Shown here: one piece after another, positions 43,400-54,964 of the stretch
How the letters are laid out: every line of letters starts with the position of its first letter
Position numbering within the stretch: the first letter of the stretch is position 1
From: Paralithodes platypus
Lineage: Eukaryota > Arthropoda > Malacostraca > Decapoda > Lithodidae
NCBI GenBank assembly: GCA_032716605.1
Contig: CM064580.1
Coordinates: 33,058,728 to 33,122,727, forward strand
Direction: 5' to 3'
Length of the DNA: 64,000 nt
Translations under genes and position numbers: made by a program
Notes under the pieces: model-generated
The model's database searches: none
Seen by the model: the letters and a program-made list of their open reading frames with translations, nothing else
What the model was told of the DNA's origin: nothing

Positions 43400-44985
43400 T
43401 GGCTTTGTTTACATCCGCCGCGAAGAAGAAGAAGCGTTGGGGAAAATTTGGTTTTTGCCCCCTACTGTTTAAATATATGAAGATTTCAATAAATCTTGAG
43501 GGGGGGCAAGGGGCTTGCCCCCCCCCCCCCTCTACATATTTTGTATCCAACGGCAAACGGTTATGGCCAAATAGTTATTTTTCGCGAGTGAAGGGACGTG
43601 TTTTTAGATTGTTGTATAATGGGTAAATATGCATTTACGCCTATTTTCACACATCAAAACACCCTTACACAACTCTAAACTACATAAAAACAATGGAAAC
43701 GATTTTTTAGCAATTTAATTACATCATCTTTAAATTGACCCTTATAACAGTGTTCTAATAATTAGGTTTAATTCTAGTTTCGCTTTCACAGCATACTCAT
43801 AAATTTCTATGGATACTTTAGAGTTGTCATATACCATACTTAATTCCTATAGATGTCCAAAGCGGCGGAAATGCATTATAAGGAATTATACCTACTGTAA
43901 AAAAAAAAAAAAAAAAAAAATCTCCCCATATGCGGCACCATAGCTATTACATAATAATAGGTTAGGTTAGGTAAGGTTGTTAGGTTAGGCTAATGTCGTT
44001 AATGTAGTTTATTATCATTATATTAAGTCTTTTACCCAGCAATTTCCCTGATCTTCATAGTTGGTCGGGAAGCTATGCCTTTACAACGGCGCCTCCCTTT
44101 TGTCGCTGTGTACGTGAAACTAGAATTTTACCAATAATTATTTGCGAGTTCATTTAAGAGGTAAATAGAACTAATATATACCTGATCTCCATCTAGATCC
44201 TCGCCGTGCTAGGACAGTTCATATTGTATAAACCATTTGATCCATGTGTATCTCTCTATATTGTTAACTTAGTGTAGATAAATAAAATTAATACTGTTCA
44301 TAAATATGCTCGGTGTTATAGGTATCTGTACAAATTTATCACCAACCAGTTATGAGTTTTTTCAGGTATTTTTTGTTTTTTTTTATTTGATATACAGTGT
44401 TGTTTAATACCGAGGATCGTCGCATTTTAGTATTTTCCCATTATCCATCAATCTTAAGACACAGCCCCCAATAGTGGGGAGGGCTATGAAGATCAGGGGA
44501 ATTGCGGGGTAAAAGACGTAAATAAAGGGGTAATATTGGAGGAACTCTGTAAATAAAATATTAAAAAGTAATAAAACCTGAAAATGGAAAAACCCGAGCC
44601 AAGTTTTGACCAAACTTGGCTCAGTTTTCTCGAATTTTCATACTCCAAAGTCACAGTAACCTCATTTCGAAAGTTGGTTCGGGTTTTCTTGTTTTTCAAC
44701 GTGGAAAAACCCAGTAAGAATGGGGTTAACATTAGCCTAGCCTAACCTAACCTAACCTAGTATTATGGGTGGGGGCTGCTGCCCCCACACCCCCCTTAAA
44801 TCCATGAAAACTGAGCCAAGTTTTGTCATTAACCTAACCAAATAACCTAACCTAGTATTATGGGTGGGGGCTACCCCCCCCCCCCCCCCGCTAAATCCCT
44901 GAAATCCGAGCCAAGTTTTGCCATTAACCTAGCCAAAGACCCTAACCTAACCTTAACCTAACACCTAGTATATGTCCCCTAGACG
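43400..44985. repeat. Cluster of hairpin-rich repeats with TTAGG-type runs (right part)
   Basis: The same modules as at 40.0-41.3 kb reappear in both orientations: GGGGGGCAAG-GGG-CTTGCCCCCC hairpin (43501-43523), TTTTTAGATTGTTGTATAATGGG (about 43602), poly-A (43900-43920), TAGGTTAGGTTAGGTAAGG (about 43965), inverted ATGGGTAAATA-type module (about 44435-44480), hairpin 44596-44622, CCTAACCTAACCTAACCTAG (about 44741-44760), GGGGGCTGCTGCCCCC (about 44770), poly-C (44875-44890), and two more GAGCCAAGTTTTG copies ending in CATTAACCTA (about 44815 and 44907). Confidence 0.7.
44596..44622. other. 11-bp-stem hairpin, variant of the one at 40285
   Basis: GAGCCAAGTTT, a five-base loop TGACC, then AAACTTGGCTC. 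Relative to 40285-40315 both arms differ at matching positions, so pairing is retained. Confidence 0.88.
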
Positions 44986-44989
44986 ATAA

Positions 44990-46355
44990 CATATCTAAAT
45001 GAGAGGCTGAAGAGGTTGATGCAGTAGGTTGAGAGGCTGAAAAAGAGGTTGCAGTTGGTTGAGAAAAGGTGACAAGAGGTGTAGTGACGTTCGACTGACA
45101 GGTAGAGGGTAAGAGCTCCCAAAGGACGGCCATTGTGTATTATTGTGGTGCGGCCATCGACAGAGGAATTTTTGACAGTTTCTCGTATTTCACTCATAGT
45201 GAATTTGCGACGGTAATTACATGTACACCAACAAAGTATCGTTCATGAAAGTGATAACACACTAATAATCATCGATGGGGCCCGTAACTGGTTATTCATA
45301 AACTAATACCTATGTATCCTTTATTTCTTCTATGCATGCGTTGTGTGACTGACTTCTCCAGTTAAGTAGAACCTACCAAATCCAATCTCAAAACTTAGTA
45401 AAATCCCTGTTATAACAATTATAGGATTGAACTATACCTGGTTGCTGCATTTGGCGAATCACGGACTAAACCTATTTCTGTAATTTGAATAAAGCCTTGT
45501 ATAATATACGTAAATTCAAATTATAGTGTTAACAATATTGGCATATATAACTACACAATATATACGTATGAATACAAATATGCGATATTCACCGTTCTAA
45601 ATTAGATATTGTGCTGCTTAACGATACAACATAATTAAAATAGTATTTACGTTGTACCGACCACCTATTCTCCCTCACTTAACCAAAATTTAACCCCTAA
45701 TTGGCCAACCGAGAAGAAAAGAATGAAGTTATACTTAGCTGAGAGACTCCATTAATTTTATATGAGGTGGATAAGTCACTGAAGTGCGGCGATATGTGCC
45801 CTTTACACCGTCTAGTTTAACACTGATTATATATTGTATATATCTTAGTTCTCGTTGAGTTTGACTCTTCCATGCGAAATGGTTGCTGTGTCAAACTTTA
45901 TTCGATACAAAGTTATATTTCTTAGTTCTAAGTTGTATACATGGTTATATTAAAGTGTTGAATTGAGTATTCGAAGCTTCAACAGCTCGATTAAAAATAG
46001 TATAGTATTATATTATATTAGATATATTATTATATTATATCCTTAATTAAGTTATGGTTCATATTTATTTATATCTCCACACTCGTCATAATATATGTAT
46101 TACGAAGAATATGATCATATTTCCATTTACGTCCATACATATTTTCAGGCATAAATGGTCCTGAAGCTTTGATTGAAGCGGAATTGATAGATATGAACTC
46201 GTACTCGAGACTAAATATAAGAAACGAATACAAATGGAAAAAAGGGGAATGATTTCCTCTCCTTTTATTAAGAGTAGAATGTTGTAAATCTTAAACCTAG
46301 TAACCCTTTATATAAATTTACCTTCGAAATACAAGAAACAATTTGAAGGATTTTG
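44990..46355. other. No gene seen, AT-rich
   Basis: No supported ORF. A short direct repeat (GAGAGGCTGAAGAGGTTGATG / GAGAGGCTGAAAAAGAGGTTG type) lies near 45000-45060. Confidence 0.5.
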
Positions 46356-46357
46356 TC

Positions 46358-46475
46358 CAGAGACAGTATAAGGGAGATATACCTATGCCTCCCATTAAAA
46401 TAAATGATACCATAGATAGTGGTGTCTGGCATCGATTTGAGGCTGCAATCAACGCCATCTAGTGTAAATATTCAA
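46358..46475 (+). repeat. Dispersed repeat R3, copy 1
   Basis: Shares CAGAGACAGTATA, CCTATGCCTCCCATTAAAAT, GTGGTGTCTGGCAT-type and GCAATCAAC.CCATCTA with 58902-59020, same strand. Confidence 0.75.
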
Positions 46476-46479
46476 CGAG

Positions 46480-47150
46480 GTAAGAGAATCTAAATAATTA
46501 ATTTCCTCACATTAAACCATTGAAATTAACCACAACGAATACTTTATAATTTAAGTATAATGTCTGTTATGGGAATATATAATCACGAAACATATCCTAA
46601 ACCGCTGTGAGCACAATTATATTATAACCCACAACAGACTGCATTATTATGCTATATATTGCGTTTAACACATAATTAAAAAGTAGTTTAATTTCGGATC
46701 CCTATTATAACATGGTTAAGGATAATAATACATAATTATTGTTCTGTTTATTTAGATTAGTTTATGGATATGTGATGTATGAACTCCTCAGCTGAACACT
46801 GGCACACATCCACAAGTTACACCGATCTGTGGATAAGCAAGAAATAAAGTATTAGGTAAACATGGATAATGTTAATACAGAGCAGTGAGATATAAGAAAA
46901 ATTACTGATCGAGATATACGTCACCCTGAGTATTTCACGATTAGCCTAATGTTTACATTGGCTGCCTTCAGCAAAATCTACCTTTCACTTACTGTAGGGA
47001 AACTATAATTATTGGGTCGTTTCTTTCCTCATATATACATCTAAGAGAGGGCCTTGGTTTTCGGTGAGACATAAGGACCAGCATTAATCCTTCTTTCAGG
47101 GGAGATAAAGAAAATATTAACTTATCATCAACAACAGCCCTACCTCCGTA
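46480..47150. other. No gene seen
   Basis: AT-rich, no supported feature. Confidence 0.5.
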
Positions 47151-47158
47151 CGTGAGTC

Positions 47159-48031
47159 CATAGACTACATATAACCTAGACACTAAAGCGTGACGTCACA
47201 CGGTTAGTTTGCCGCGCGTCCTAGGGATTTGGTGGCAGCACTATTGTGTTGTACTGTAGCAAAGCACCTCAGTGGCTTGTCCTTATTACATAGATAGTCT
47301 GTGCGCCGCGCGCACCTGCCAGCTGGCTTGCTGCAGTGTTTCCAAAGTTAAGGGAATATCCGCAAAACGAGGGAGCAATAGATTAAAGAGGGAACGTATT
47401 TAAGAGTTAATTAATGTTGGTAAAAACACTTGTAAATTATTTAGTATAAATTAGATACATATATAAGCAAGATGAAAACATTAAGTATACATATACACTA
47501 TAAAACATAGGCTACTCATATATGATGCAAGCTGTATACCTTCAAGCAACACAACAAGAATTAAATTGTCATTTTGAATATATATTAGTATGTTACATGT
47601 TATGTAGATGTTAATTTGTCAAGTAGCACTAAAACTGGACATTTATACTTATGACATCTAGGGATATTTTGTCCCACCATTGACGTTGGCAACTCCCGAA
47701 TCTCACATCAACAATGGCAGGTGTTGGAGCAGTTTTGCTTGTGTACCTCCTCATACTGACGACAATTTCACGATGACTGGCGCCTTTACAGTAGCCTCTA
47801 CTTATGTCTATTTAACTATGTCATGTCTGCAGAGTCTCTGGATAATGTTCAATTGCTTATTAATAGCGTTATTAGTACAAGGTAGGGATTATTACGAATT
47901 AATGAGGACCAAGGACAAGGATAGTCAATATAATGTCTGTGTGGGGACCCTCCCCTCCCATTGTCCTTTGCGATCGTGCTGCCATCTCTCGAATGCGCAG
48001 CTCACTATTTACAGATTATATGTAGTCTATG
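47159..48031. mobile_element. Non-autonomous DNA element with 8-bp target duplication, copy 2
   Basis: This is homologous to 22818-23743 in the opposite orientation. It starts CATAGACTACATATAACC and ends ATATGTAGTCTATG, flanked by perfect 8-bp repeats CGTGAGTC at 47151-47158 and 48032-48039. The right end lacks about 30 bp just inside the terminus that copy 1 retains. A short ORF shared by both copies is treated as non-coding. Confidence 0.9.
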
Positions 48032-48039
48032 CGTGAGTC

Positions 48040-49195
48040 CGTCTGGCGTCTTCTGAAATGAATGGTTCTTATTTGTCAACATTATTTTATTCGTCTCCCA
48101 ACATAATTTATCAATATTATTACGATAGTTATCTTAATTGGGAATCCAAACTTATGTGTGTGCATTTCAAGCTCAAACCTTATGCATTGCCTAATTATAT
48201 AGCTAAGCTGATGACATGCAGACTATGCAGATCGACTCTAACGCCATCAAGCGTATGGACGCGGCGTGAGCTCGACAACAACGACAACAACAACGAAAGT
48301 GCGAAAATAAGGCGTCTGAAAGTTATCCTACACTTGGCAAGCCCAGGTATCACTCTTCTTGCTCGCTTACCTCTCATGGTGTTCTAAGCTCGTTGATTTT
48401 GACTGAAAAGCTACCCTTCACCAACCTGTCGTTATAATTCGACACAATAGTTTAGTCTGCCCTCATAAGTATGCAGAAGTTAATTTTCCTTCTTCAGCCT
48501 GATCATAATATTACACCGCGAGGACATTAAATATTTATATTTGAAAGTCACTATATAGAATACAAGGTTTCATGACGGATGTTGTTGTTCACAGTAAAAT
48601 ACTGCGATCAAATATCTTTCAACCCAATATTGCAGTGCGGGCATATTTCCGCTATAATGGGGCTCATTCAGGCACTCCTGATTGCTTAAGCAAGTACCTG
48701 AATGAAATGTAATGTTTGCAGCAAAAACAACTAAAAGAAAATAATTTTGAAATGATACCAGAACTAGTTTCATAGCATGGGGGGGGGGGGGTTCACCTGC
48801 AGCGTTACTACAGACATCGGCAATATTCGCTAATAATTAGCAATGTTGCGCTAAATTGCCTTTGACAACGCTGCATATATCTCGCGAGACATGGGGTGAT
48901 AGTCTCAGAGCAGACGGGGGCCTGCTGCGCTCCTGCTCACTCGCACTCGTCTCCACAGGCTTTAACTCTCAACCGACGGTGCCCTTCATATGACGGATGG
49001 CATTTTGAGGACGTTATAAGCTATGAGAGACAGACCGCGTGTTGGGAGGACGATAGCTGGCCTCGGACCGCTCGCCACCACCTTGGGGCCGTCACCGACA
49101 CGTACTAGGCCTCATCCCCACCTCTCTACCTCACGCAACAAGGACAAAAACGGGAAAAATACCTTATTTTAGGGTGTTTTCACCTCCGGTTACAC
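48040..49195. other. No gene seen; poly-G run
   Basis: No supported ORF. A run of about 13 G lies at 48779-48791. Confidence 0.5.
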
Positions 49196-49197
49196 GA

Positions 49198-49335
49198 TCG
49201 TTGAAAGATAACTCGTGGTCGTACAAGGATGATTCAGGTGTCATTGGAAAGCTCTATTATCGCCCTTTCACGGATATATAATTGTATTACGCTCTGGCTC
49301 TTGCTTATGCATGAAAAAGAGCATGGAATGAAGCT
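49198..49335 (+). repeat. Dispersed repeat R1, copy 3
   Basis: Matches 31860-31997: GTACAAGGATGATT, GTGTCATTGGAAAGCTCTATT, CCCTTTCACGGATA, CTTATGCATGAAAAAGAG. Confidence 0.65.
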
Positions 49336-49364
49336 CGTTTTCCGTAAATATACCCGCCCAGTAA

Positions 49365-49728
49365 TATGGTCATGTTTTTTTTGCTTTTTTTCTATATTCC
49401 AACTACTCCCTCTCGGGCATAGGCTGAGAGCCTGCACACTCCACCGCTAAACACGGCGAGGCCCGTGAGGTCTTGTTCCAGTCTAGGGAGTGATACATGC
49501 GAAGCACCCATTCACGGCTCGAAGCAGTCCCATCTCTGAAGCCGCTTCGCTTCAGTGCTTCACCGTCTCATCCCCCAGACTTGGACCCTAACTCTCAGAA
49601 TGCCACCTATTGAGCAATTAACTCCCTAGGCATTGCCCCCCTGTAGCATATTTTGAATATGAGAATATTCATACAGTGCTATTTAATCTGGGAATGAGGG
49701 TATTTTTTTTGGCATTTCGGTAAACAAG
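49365..49728 (-). mobile_element. tRNA-derived SINE (family A), 5'-truncated copy
   Basis: The reverse complement matches the body and tail of 27570-28062 but begins at the CCGAAATGCC phrase, lacking the tRNA-like head. The tail end is TTGGAATATAGAAAAAAAGC. 5' truncation is typical of target-primed retroposition. Confidence 0.8.
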
Positions 49729-50084
49729 CATGCCCGCTTTTTGGGAGTTAATGGGCTTTAAATTGCAGTAACTTGCCATGACGTACCTGTACAGCTCCCA
49801 CAGTGTAAAGATTAAGCACAGTGATGCAAGAGTGTTCAATCGAAATCTAAGAATATTAGATGGGGGAAAGTCAAGGATAGTATGATCTCTTACATTTGGA
49901 ATCTCATTACACCATCAGACAGTACACTATGGCTGGAAAAGTGTAGATAGCAGTGAAGGTGTGTTGTATATAGAGGAAGCTGTTGGAATGGCTTTGTTGT
50001 GTGTGATATTAGTCTGTATATGTTGTCGAGGTGTCCCCCGACTGAGTGCAAACATGATATACATGCTAGGACGTACTACCACAC

Positions 50085-50165
50085 CCACTAAATGTCCGCC
50101 TTGGCTGTGATCGAACCCAGGTCAAGCAGATTCTCCACTCGACCGCCGTGGCTAGTGTGTAATGT
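50085..50165 (-). mobile_element. tRNA-derived SINE (family C), head region
   Basis: On the minus strand: GCCACGGCGGTCGAGTGGAG with A-box-like spacing, then CTTGACCTGGGTTCGATCAC with a B-box-like GGTTCGATC. The same head is at 55768. The body is short or diverged. Confidence 0.6.
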
Positions 50166-50332
50166 CTTCCTGAAGGGCAAAATAAATTGTCACAAGAAGG
50201 GACTCTATTTTAGAGACAACACTACATAAACTTCGTCTTAGTGCCTTCCCAGGTGTAAGATAGGACCTTAACAAATAATCACTTCTTGTAGGTAAGTATT
50301 GGGGACTTATTTTTTGTTATATGATAATAGGT

Positions 50333-50635
50333 TTAAATGGATGGTTTCACACCACATCCTTTAAGATTAGTAGAGGTGATTCTCTGCTTGCTACTGCTGT
50401 TCTTCTTGGACGGTCTCACACCACATAATTTAAGATTTGTAGAGATGAATCTATTTTTAGGTGCTGGTTTCAAACATGGCTTGTGAGCATCAAGCCTCTC
50501 AGGTGCCGGTCTCAATAACGGCTGGCGAGCATCAATACTGACAGGTGTGCTTCGGGCATCCCAGGTTTGTGCCAGTCTCGCGCTTGGCTGCGACCAAACA
50601 ACAGTGGTTACTGTTCTGATATCCCAATCAATCAA
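50333..50635 (-). CDS. Unassigned small ORF with internal repeats
   Basis: A 100-codon ORF starting at an ATG. The protein has two duplicated motifs: SIDARQPLLRPAP / RLDAHKPCLKPAP and STNLKLCGVRPS / STNLKGCGVKPS, so it contains a short tandem or paired repeat. I do not recognise it. It may be translated repeat DNA and not a gene. Confidence 0.2.
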   Translation of the reverse strand: MIDWDIRTVTTVVWSQPSARLAQTWDARSTPVSIDARQPLLRPAPERLDAHKPCLKPAPKNRFISTNLKLCGVRPSKKNSSSKQRITSTNLKGCGVKPSI

Positions 50636-50967
50636 TCAAAATGAGTAGCGAAAGGGGGTTAGTGGGGAAGTGGGGATAGGACAAGAATTAGTTGGATGAA
50701 GTGAATTTTAGCAGGAGAAAAAGAGTCCAGGCTTAACTGGAGCTGCCTGATGGTTTTCAGAGTTTGGGGGATCGTCATTACTAAGAAGACGGCTGGACCC
50801 GACCAGGGAGGCACTGGGTCGAGAGCTGGGAGGCTGGAACTGTGGGCTATTGTACGGATAGGGAATTTAAGGCCATATATTTATCCTCCCGGCCCGACTG
50901 GGAGTCCCGTACTAATAGCCCGCTGGTGATGAGGTGTTGGTGAGGGTGATGGGTGGTGGTGGTGATT

Positions 50968-51180
50968 TTACTTCCTCGGAAGGTCCGGGAAGCCTTGCTT
51001 CAGAGCATGCTCCACTGTTAAGTGGCATGACACATAGTTGTTTTTGTCCTTCTTGTGGAAATAGCAATTGCAGTCGTCTCGTTTCCAGTTATCCATACAG
51101 AAGGACAGGAACCCGTGGAATTCAGGTGGGACACAGTCCATATAAGCATAGCTCATGGTCATGTTGAAGTCCTTATACAT
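50968..51180 (-). CDS. Unassigned Cys/His-rich ORF downstream of the Y-box copy
   Basis: A 70-codon ORF whose ATG lies only a few bases after the stop of the Y-box-like frame (51186), same strand. It has five Cys and several His, including CMDNWKRDDCNCYFH, loosely like a zinc-binding module but not matching the CCCH spacing. It may be part of the same retrocopied transcript or an independent exon; function unknown. Confidence 0.25.
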   Translation of the reverse strand: MYKDFNMTMSYAYMDCVPPEFHGFLSFCMDNWKRDDCNCYFHKKDKNNYVSCHLTVEHALKQGFPDLPRK

Positions 51181-51185
51181 GTGTT

Positions 51186-52039
51186 TTAGGCAGACTCAAA
51201 TTGTTGTTGAGGAGTCTTGTGGGTGTCTGGTTTCTTCTCCTCTAACTGCCTTGCTGGTTCGATCTCGATGATTGGCATGGAGGCTCCTTTTTCAGGTTTT
51301 AAAGGAGAAGCTGAAGGAGGCTCTGCAGGTGGGTTGGTGTTGACTGCAGAGGTCTCCTCCATCGCCTCTTCTTCTTCTGCTGCAGTAGTAGTTGGAGTTG
51401 GAGTTGAGTTTTCTTCTTCAGCAGCTCCTCCAGTAGCTTCTACAGGATCAGCTGCTGGAGTTACTGCTTCAGGTTCAGGGGGACAGTTGTTTCTGTTTAG
51501 AGGCGCTTTGATGGTCAAGCGCCTCTGTGGAGTAGGTCTCTGTCTGACAGGACCCCTCTGGGCATTGTCCAACAACCCTCCTGGTACAAGAATACCTGGG
51601 AGATTGTTGGTCTGAAGGAGGGCAGGTTGCTGGAGGAGGGAGTTGTTTCCTCCAGCAAGAGCCACGGCCGTCCTGATGATAATATCAATCTTAATTGTTA
51701 TATCATTAGGCAGGTCCATGCTCTTTAGTCTGTCAACTTTTTTCATAATACCCTGCCTCTCCTTCAAGTCTCGGGCATGATGTGAGCCCTTGACTGTTTT
51801 GCTCTTGGGTCCTGTAACCAGAGTGGCCTCAGGACCTCTTGCACTGTTTTGGTGTGGAATTCTACCCTCTCTCCATCACCTAGAGAGGGCACAGACTTCC
51901 TGGGGTTGTTCTTCTTAATATTTTTGTGGTGTACAAAAATATCAGTGGTGTTGTCGTCCCTGGTGATGAATCCAAAGCCCTTCTTCACATTAAACCACTT
52001 TACAGTGCCGGCAACGAGTGTGGAAGTTGCATGAGGCAT
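51186..52039 (-). pseudogene. Y-box (cold-shock domain) protein copy, one frameshift
   Basis: The ATG at 52039 has good context (ACAATGC). The first frame (52039-51764) encodes a cold-shock domain: [19 protein letters not shown] with RNP1 (KGFGFI), DIFVHHKNI (RNP2-type), [19 protein letters not shown]. Near 51838 homology moves to another frame, which reads [16 protein letters not shown], the usual continuation of the Y-box domain (EA.NVTGP...V.GS), and runs to the stop at 51186. The C-terminal half is Pro/Ala/Glu-rich (PVRQRPTPQRR, then an acidic stretch). Y-box proteins bind RNA and DNA and control translation and mRNA storage. No introns are seen, suggesting a retrocopy; a consensus indel in a real gene is the alternative. 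Confidence 0.72.
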
Positions 52040-53055
52040 TGTGGTGGTGGTGAAGAGAGGAGGATATGTAGCTCTGCTCGGTGTGGCTGCTCAACTCAGA
52101 ATCGATGTGATATTCCTGTCTTGTTTCCTGCCATAGTGCTCACTTTGCCTGCGTTGCTCTGACTAAAAAATTTGAGTGCTAGAAGGGCTTTTCCTGGTTC
52201 GGCTACTATTTCGCTGGTGGTAGAAGGCATCTCGGTTTGGTAGAAGATGGCACGGAGGTGGAAAGGGTGCTCTGAGCCTCTTCTATTGTGGTGTTTATGT
52301 CCTTCTGGTGCAGTTGGCGAGGTGGTGGTGACAGAGGCTATTTTTAATGTTGGCATTACAGGTCTTACGCTTGGAAGCTGGTTTGCTGAGATTTATCTCT
52401 ATCTCCTTGTGTCAGGTCCCATGGATTCATAGTTACTCTTTTGCTGTAAAGGAGTCGGTACTTACTGTATTGGCAGTTTGGGAGTTCATCTGGTTGGGCC
52501 TCGTCAGGTAGCGGCACATATAGATCAGACCTTACTGTCTGGAGCAAATCAGACATTCTTAACTGCATACTGCTATGTGGTCCTGAGGTGAGGCAATCAT
52601 ATAAATTCATGCAATCTTTCCTGTACATAACATCAGTGTTTTTGTCTGATGATGCATGGTGCTTGCTCTATCTATATACTTTGAAAGGCTGGAGTGGCAG
52701 TGGAAAGATCATCTTGGTTACTCATATATTACACCAGTAATGTTTTCATGATTGAGTGAACTCTACCCTCCCCGACATTATGTAGAACTAAACTGGACAA
52801 TGCAGAGTATGAAATAAGTAAGGTTAGTTGTGTTATATACTTAACATTTGGTTAAAACGTTTTTGACTGTCCTGAATTAAAACATTTTAGTTCATCTTAA
52901 TTGCTTTTCATATTGCTCATGCGAGAATTGATATGTAATTTATAGGTGAGAAGGATTTAAACTGGTTAAGTACTGTCACTGCTAATAGAATTTAGTGGAA
53001 GCGTAAAATATTTGGCGGTAGGTCGAGGCAGGAGTCTCTTAAGGGGGAATTTGTA
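52040..53055. other. Upstream of the Y-box copy; minor ORFs only
   Basis: Two minus-strand ORFs of 86-87 codons (52096-52356 and 52365-52628) share the strand of the Y-box copy but show no recognisable motif. They could be untranslated leader or noise. Confidence 0.35.
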
Positions 53056-53084
53056 TTTTTTATATATATCTATGTATTTATTAT

Positions 53085-53622
53085 TTTCTTTAGTTTCCTC
53101 TCAAGACTTCCATCAAACTTGAATAAATACTTCCAAGACTCCGCTTCGAGATATTTGTAAATTTTTCGGCAGAATAATATCTCGGCCAAAGGCCGGTTCC
53201 TACTAAAATAAAGGCTCCCTATCGCTCGCCAGGAAAAAATAGACACTCAAATGGCACGAAAGGTCTTAATATCGCCAAACTAATGGAACGCATGTCTTAA
53301 AATCTAAAACAAATAATGGGGCTAAACATAAGGGAGAAGGGAGTCCAGAAAATCAAATATCTCCTAAATAAACAGAGACTGAACATTGACAGACATTCCG
53401 TATTGTTGCCATTATAAACCACTGTTAATCGTATCTGGACCGCGGCTGGTCTTATTGGACCTTCCCTGTCGCACTCAAATAGTTTGAACATGATTTGATT
53501 GGCGATTGTAAGACACTTCACCGGGCGACAACGGGCCTGTATTTTAAGAGCTGAAACATTATTATACCAAAACAAACTAATTATGAAAATAGATTATTAT
53601 AAAAAAAAAAAAAAAAAAAAAA

Positions 53623-53665
<43 letters not shown>

Positions 53666-54153
53666 TGGTTGAAGGGGGTCTGGGGTGTGTGGTCTAGGAG
53701 CCGAACGAAATTTCCATTGCTCGAAAATGTCAAAAACCGTCAAACCGTCAGTAATTCAACAAAAACATCATTATAACCCCACAAAACGTCGCACCAGATG
53801 GCGTTAACTAAGAACTGTTTTAATGCAAGTGTATCAACACCTCATTCTATTCTGGCTATATGTTACACAATTGTATGCGGTTTGAGCGGAGGTGGGCCGG
53901 TTCTCTAGATCCCCTTCTCCCTCATGTTTAGCCTCATTAGTTTTTAGATTTTAAGATGTTTGCCCCATTAGTTTGTCGAATTTAAGACTTCTCGCCCCAT
54001 TTCGTGCTATTAGGTGTCTATTTTTTTCCTGACGAACCTGTAATTTTGGAAGAACCGGCCTTCAGCCGTGACATTTTTCTACCGAAACATGTTCAAATTA
54101 ATCTATAAGGGGGATCTAATGGGTGTTTTTTGTTTAAGTTTGATGGAGGTCTA

Positions 54154-54165
<12 letters not shown>
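53085..54165. repeat. Large foldback element
   Basis: Arms at about 53095-53350 (plus) and 53905-54160 (minus) match in order: CTTCCATCAAACTTG / TTTGATGGAGG, GGCCAAAGGCCGGTTC / GAACCGGCCTTCAGCC, CCAGGAAAAAATAGACAC / GTGTCTATTTTTTTCC, CGAAAGGTCTTAAT / GACTTCTCGCCCC, AATGGGGCTAAACAT / ATGTTTAGCCTCATTAG. The middle (53350-53900) has poly-A and (TAA)n. No transposase was seen. Confidence 0.82.
53600..53665. repeat. Poly-A then (TAA)n microsatellite
   Basis: About 22 A bases, a short TA run, then TAA repeats to about 53665. Confidence 0.95.

Positions 54166-54194
<29 letters not shown>
54155..54194. repeat. (TA)n microsatellite
   Basis: Alternating TA directly at the right end of the foldback element. 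Confidence 0.95.
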
Positions 54195-54200
<6 letters not shown>

Positions 54201-54399
54201 ATCGACCAAAATATAAACCTTTCCCCCTTAAGAAGGATCTCTAGGAATGAAGGGGTTAAGTCTGTCTCTGACACCCACAGTTCCTTCCTACACTGAATAA
54301 AGTCGCCATTGATTGTTAATTAAAACGTGTCTCCAAATACTGACAGACGTGTTTTAGACAACTTTGCAAACAATAACGATTAGTATTATGTAAGTAATA

Positions 54400-54710
54400 T
54401 TGAGGAAACCTAAACACGGTTAGTATTATATAATTACTATTGAAGAAACGTAAACAGGATTAGTACTATGTAATTAATAATGAAACAAACGTAAACACTA
54501 TACAAATATTATAACATATTAATTTTATTATAATAAATATATGTAATAATGAAGAAACGTAAACACTGTACAAATATTATAACATATTACTTTTATTATA
54601 ATAAATATATGTAATAATGAAAAAAACGTAAACACTGTACAAATATTATAACATTAATTGTATTATAATAAATATATGTAATAATGAAGAAACGTAAACA
54701 CGTACATTTC
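54400..54710. repeat. Minisatellite, 42-bp to 68-bp units
   Basis: The core GAAGAAACGTAAACAC recurs with GTAAAC at about 54450, 54491, 54559, 54628 and 54694. Early spacing is about 41 bp; later units are 66-69 bp because they add a TTATTATAATAAATATATG segment. Confidence 0.88.
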
Positions 54711-54964
54711 AATGACTTCCTGATAATCATTTAAGCTTATAGTTCAGCTTAGGAGGGACCTGCGGGAGTCAGAGGGTTAACTTTACATTTTTCTTCCCTA
54801 AGCTGAAGACAATCATCGACCAATGTAAACCAGTATGTCAAGGGACATAATTACCCATTTTAGTCCTCATAGCATTATACTGTATGTTCATCTTAATTTG
54901 GGAATCATTACCGTAGGGTTTTTTCAGATTAGGAACACTCTCCGATCATTAGAGAGTAAATTAG

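Noticed and set aside
39026..44966. A true interstitial telomere
   Set aside because: Each TTAGG-type run is only two to four units and imperfect; a telomere would need long uninterrupted arrays.
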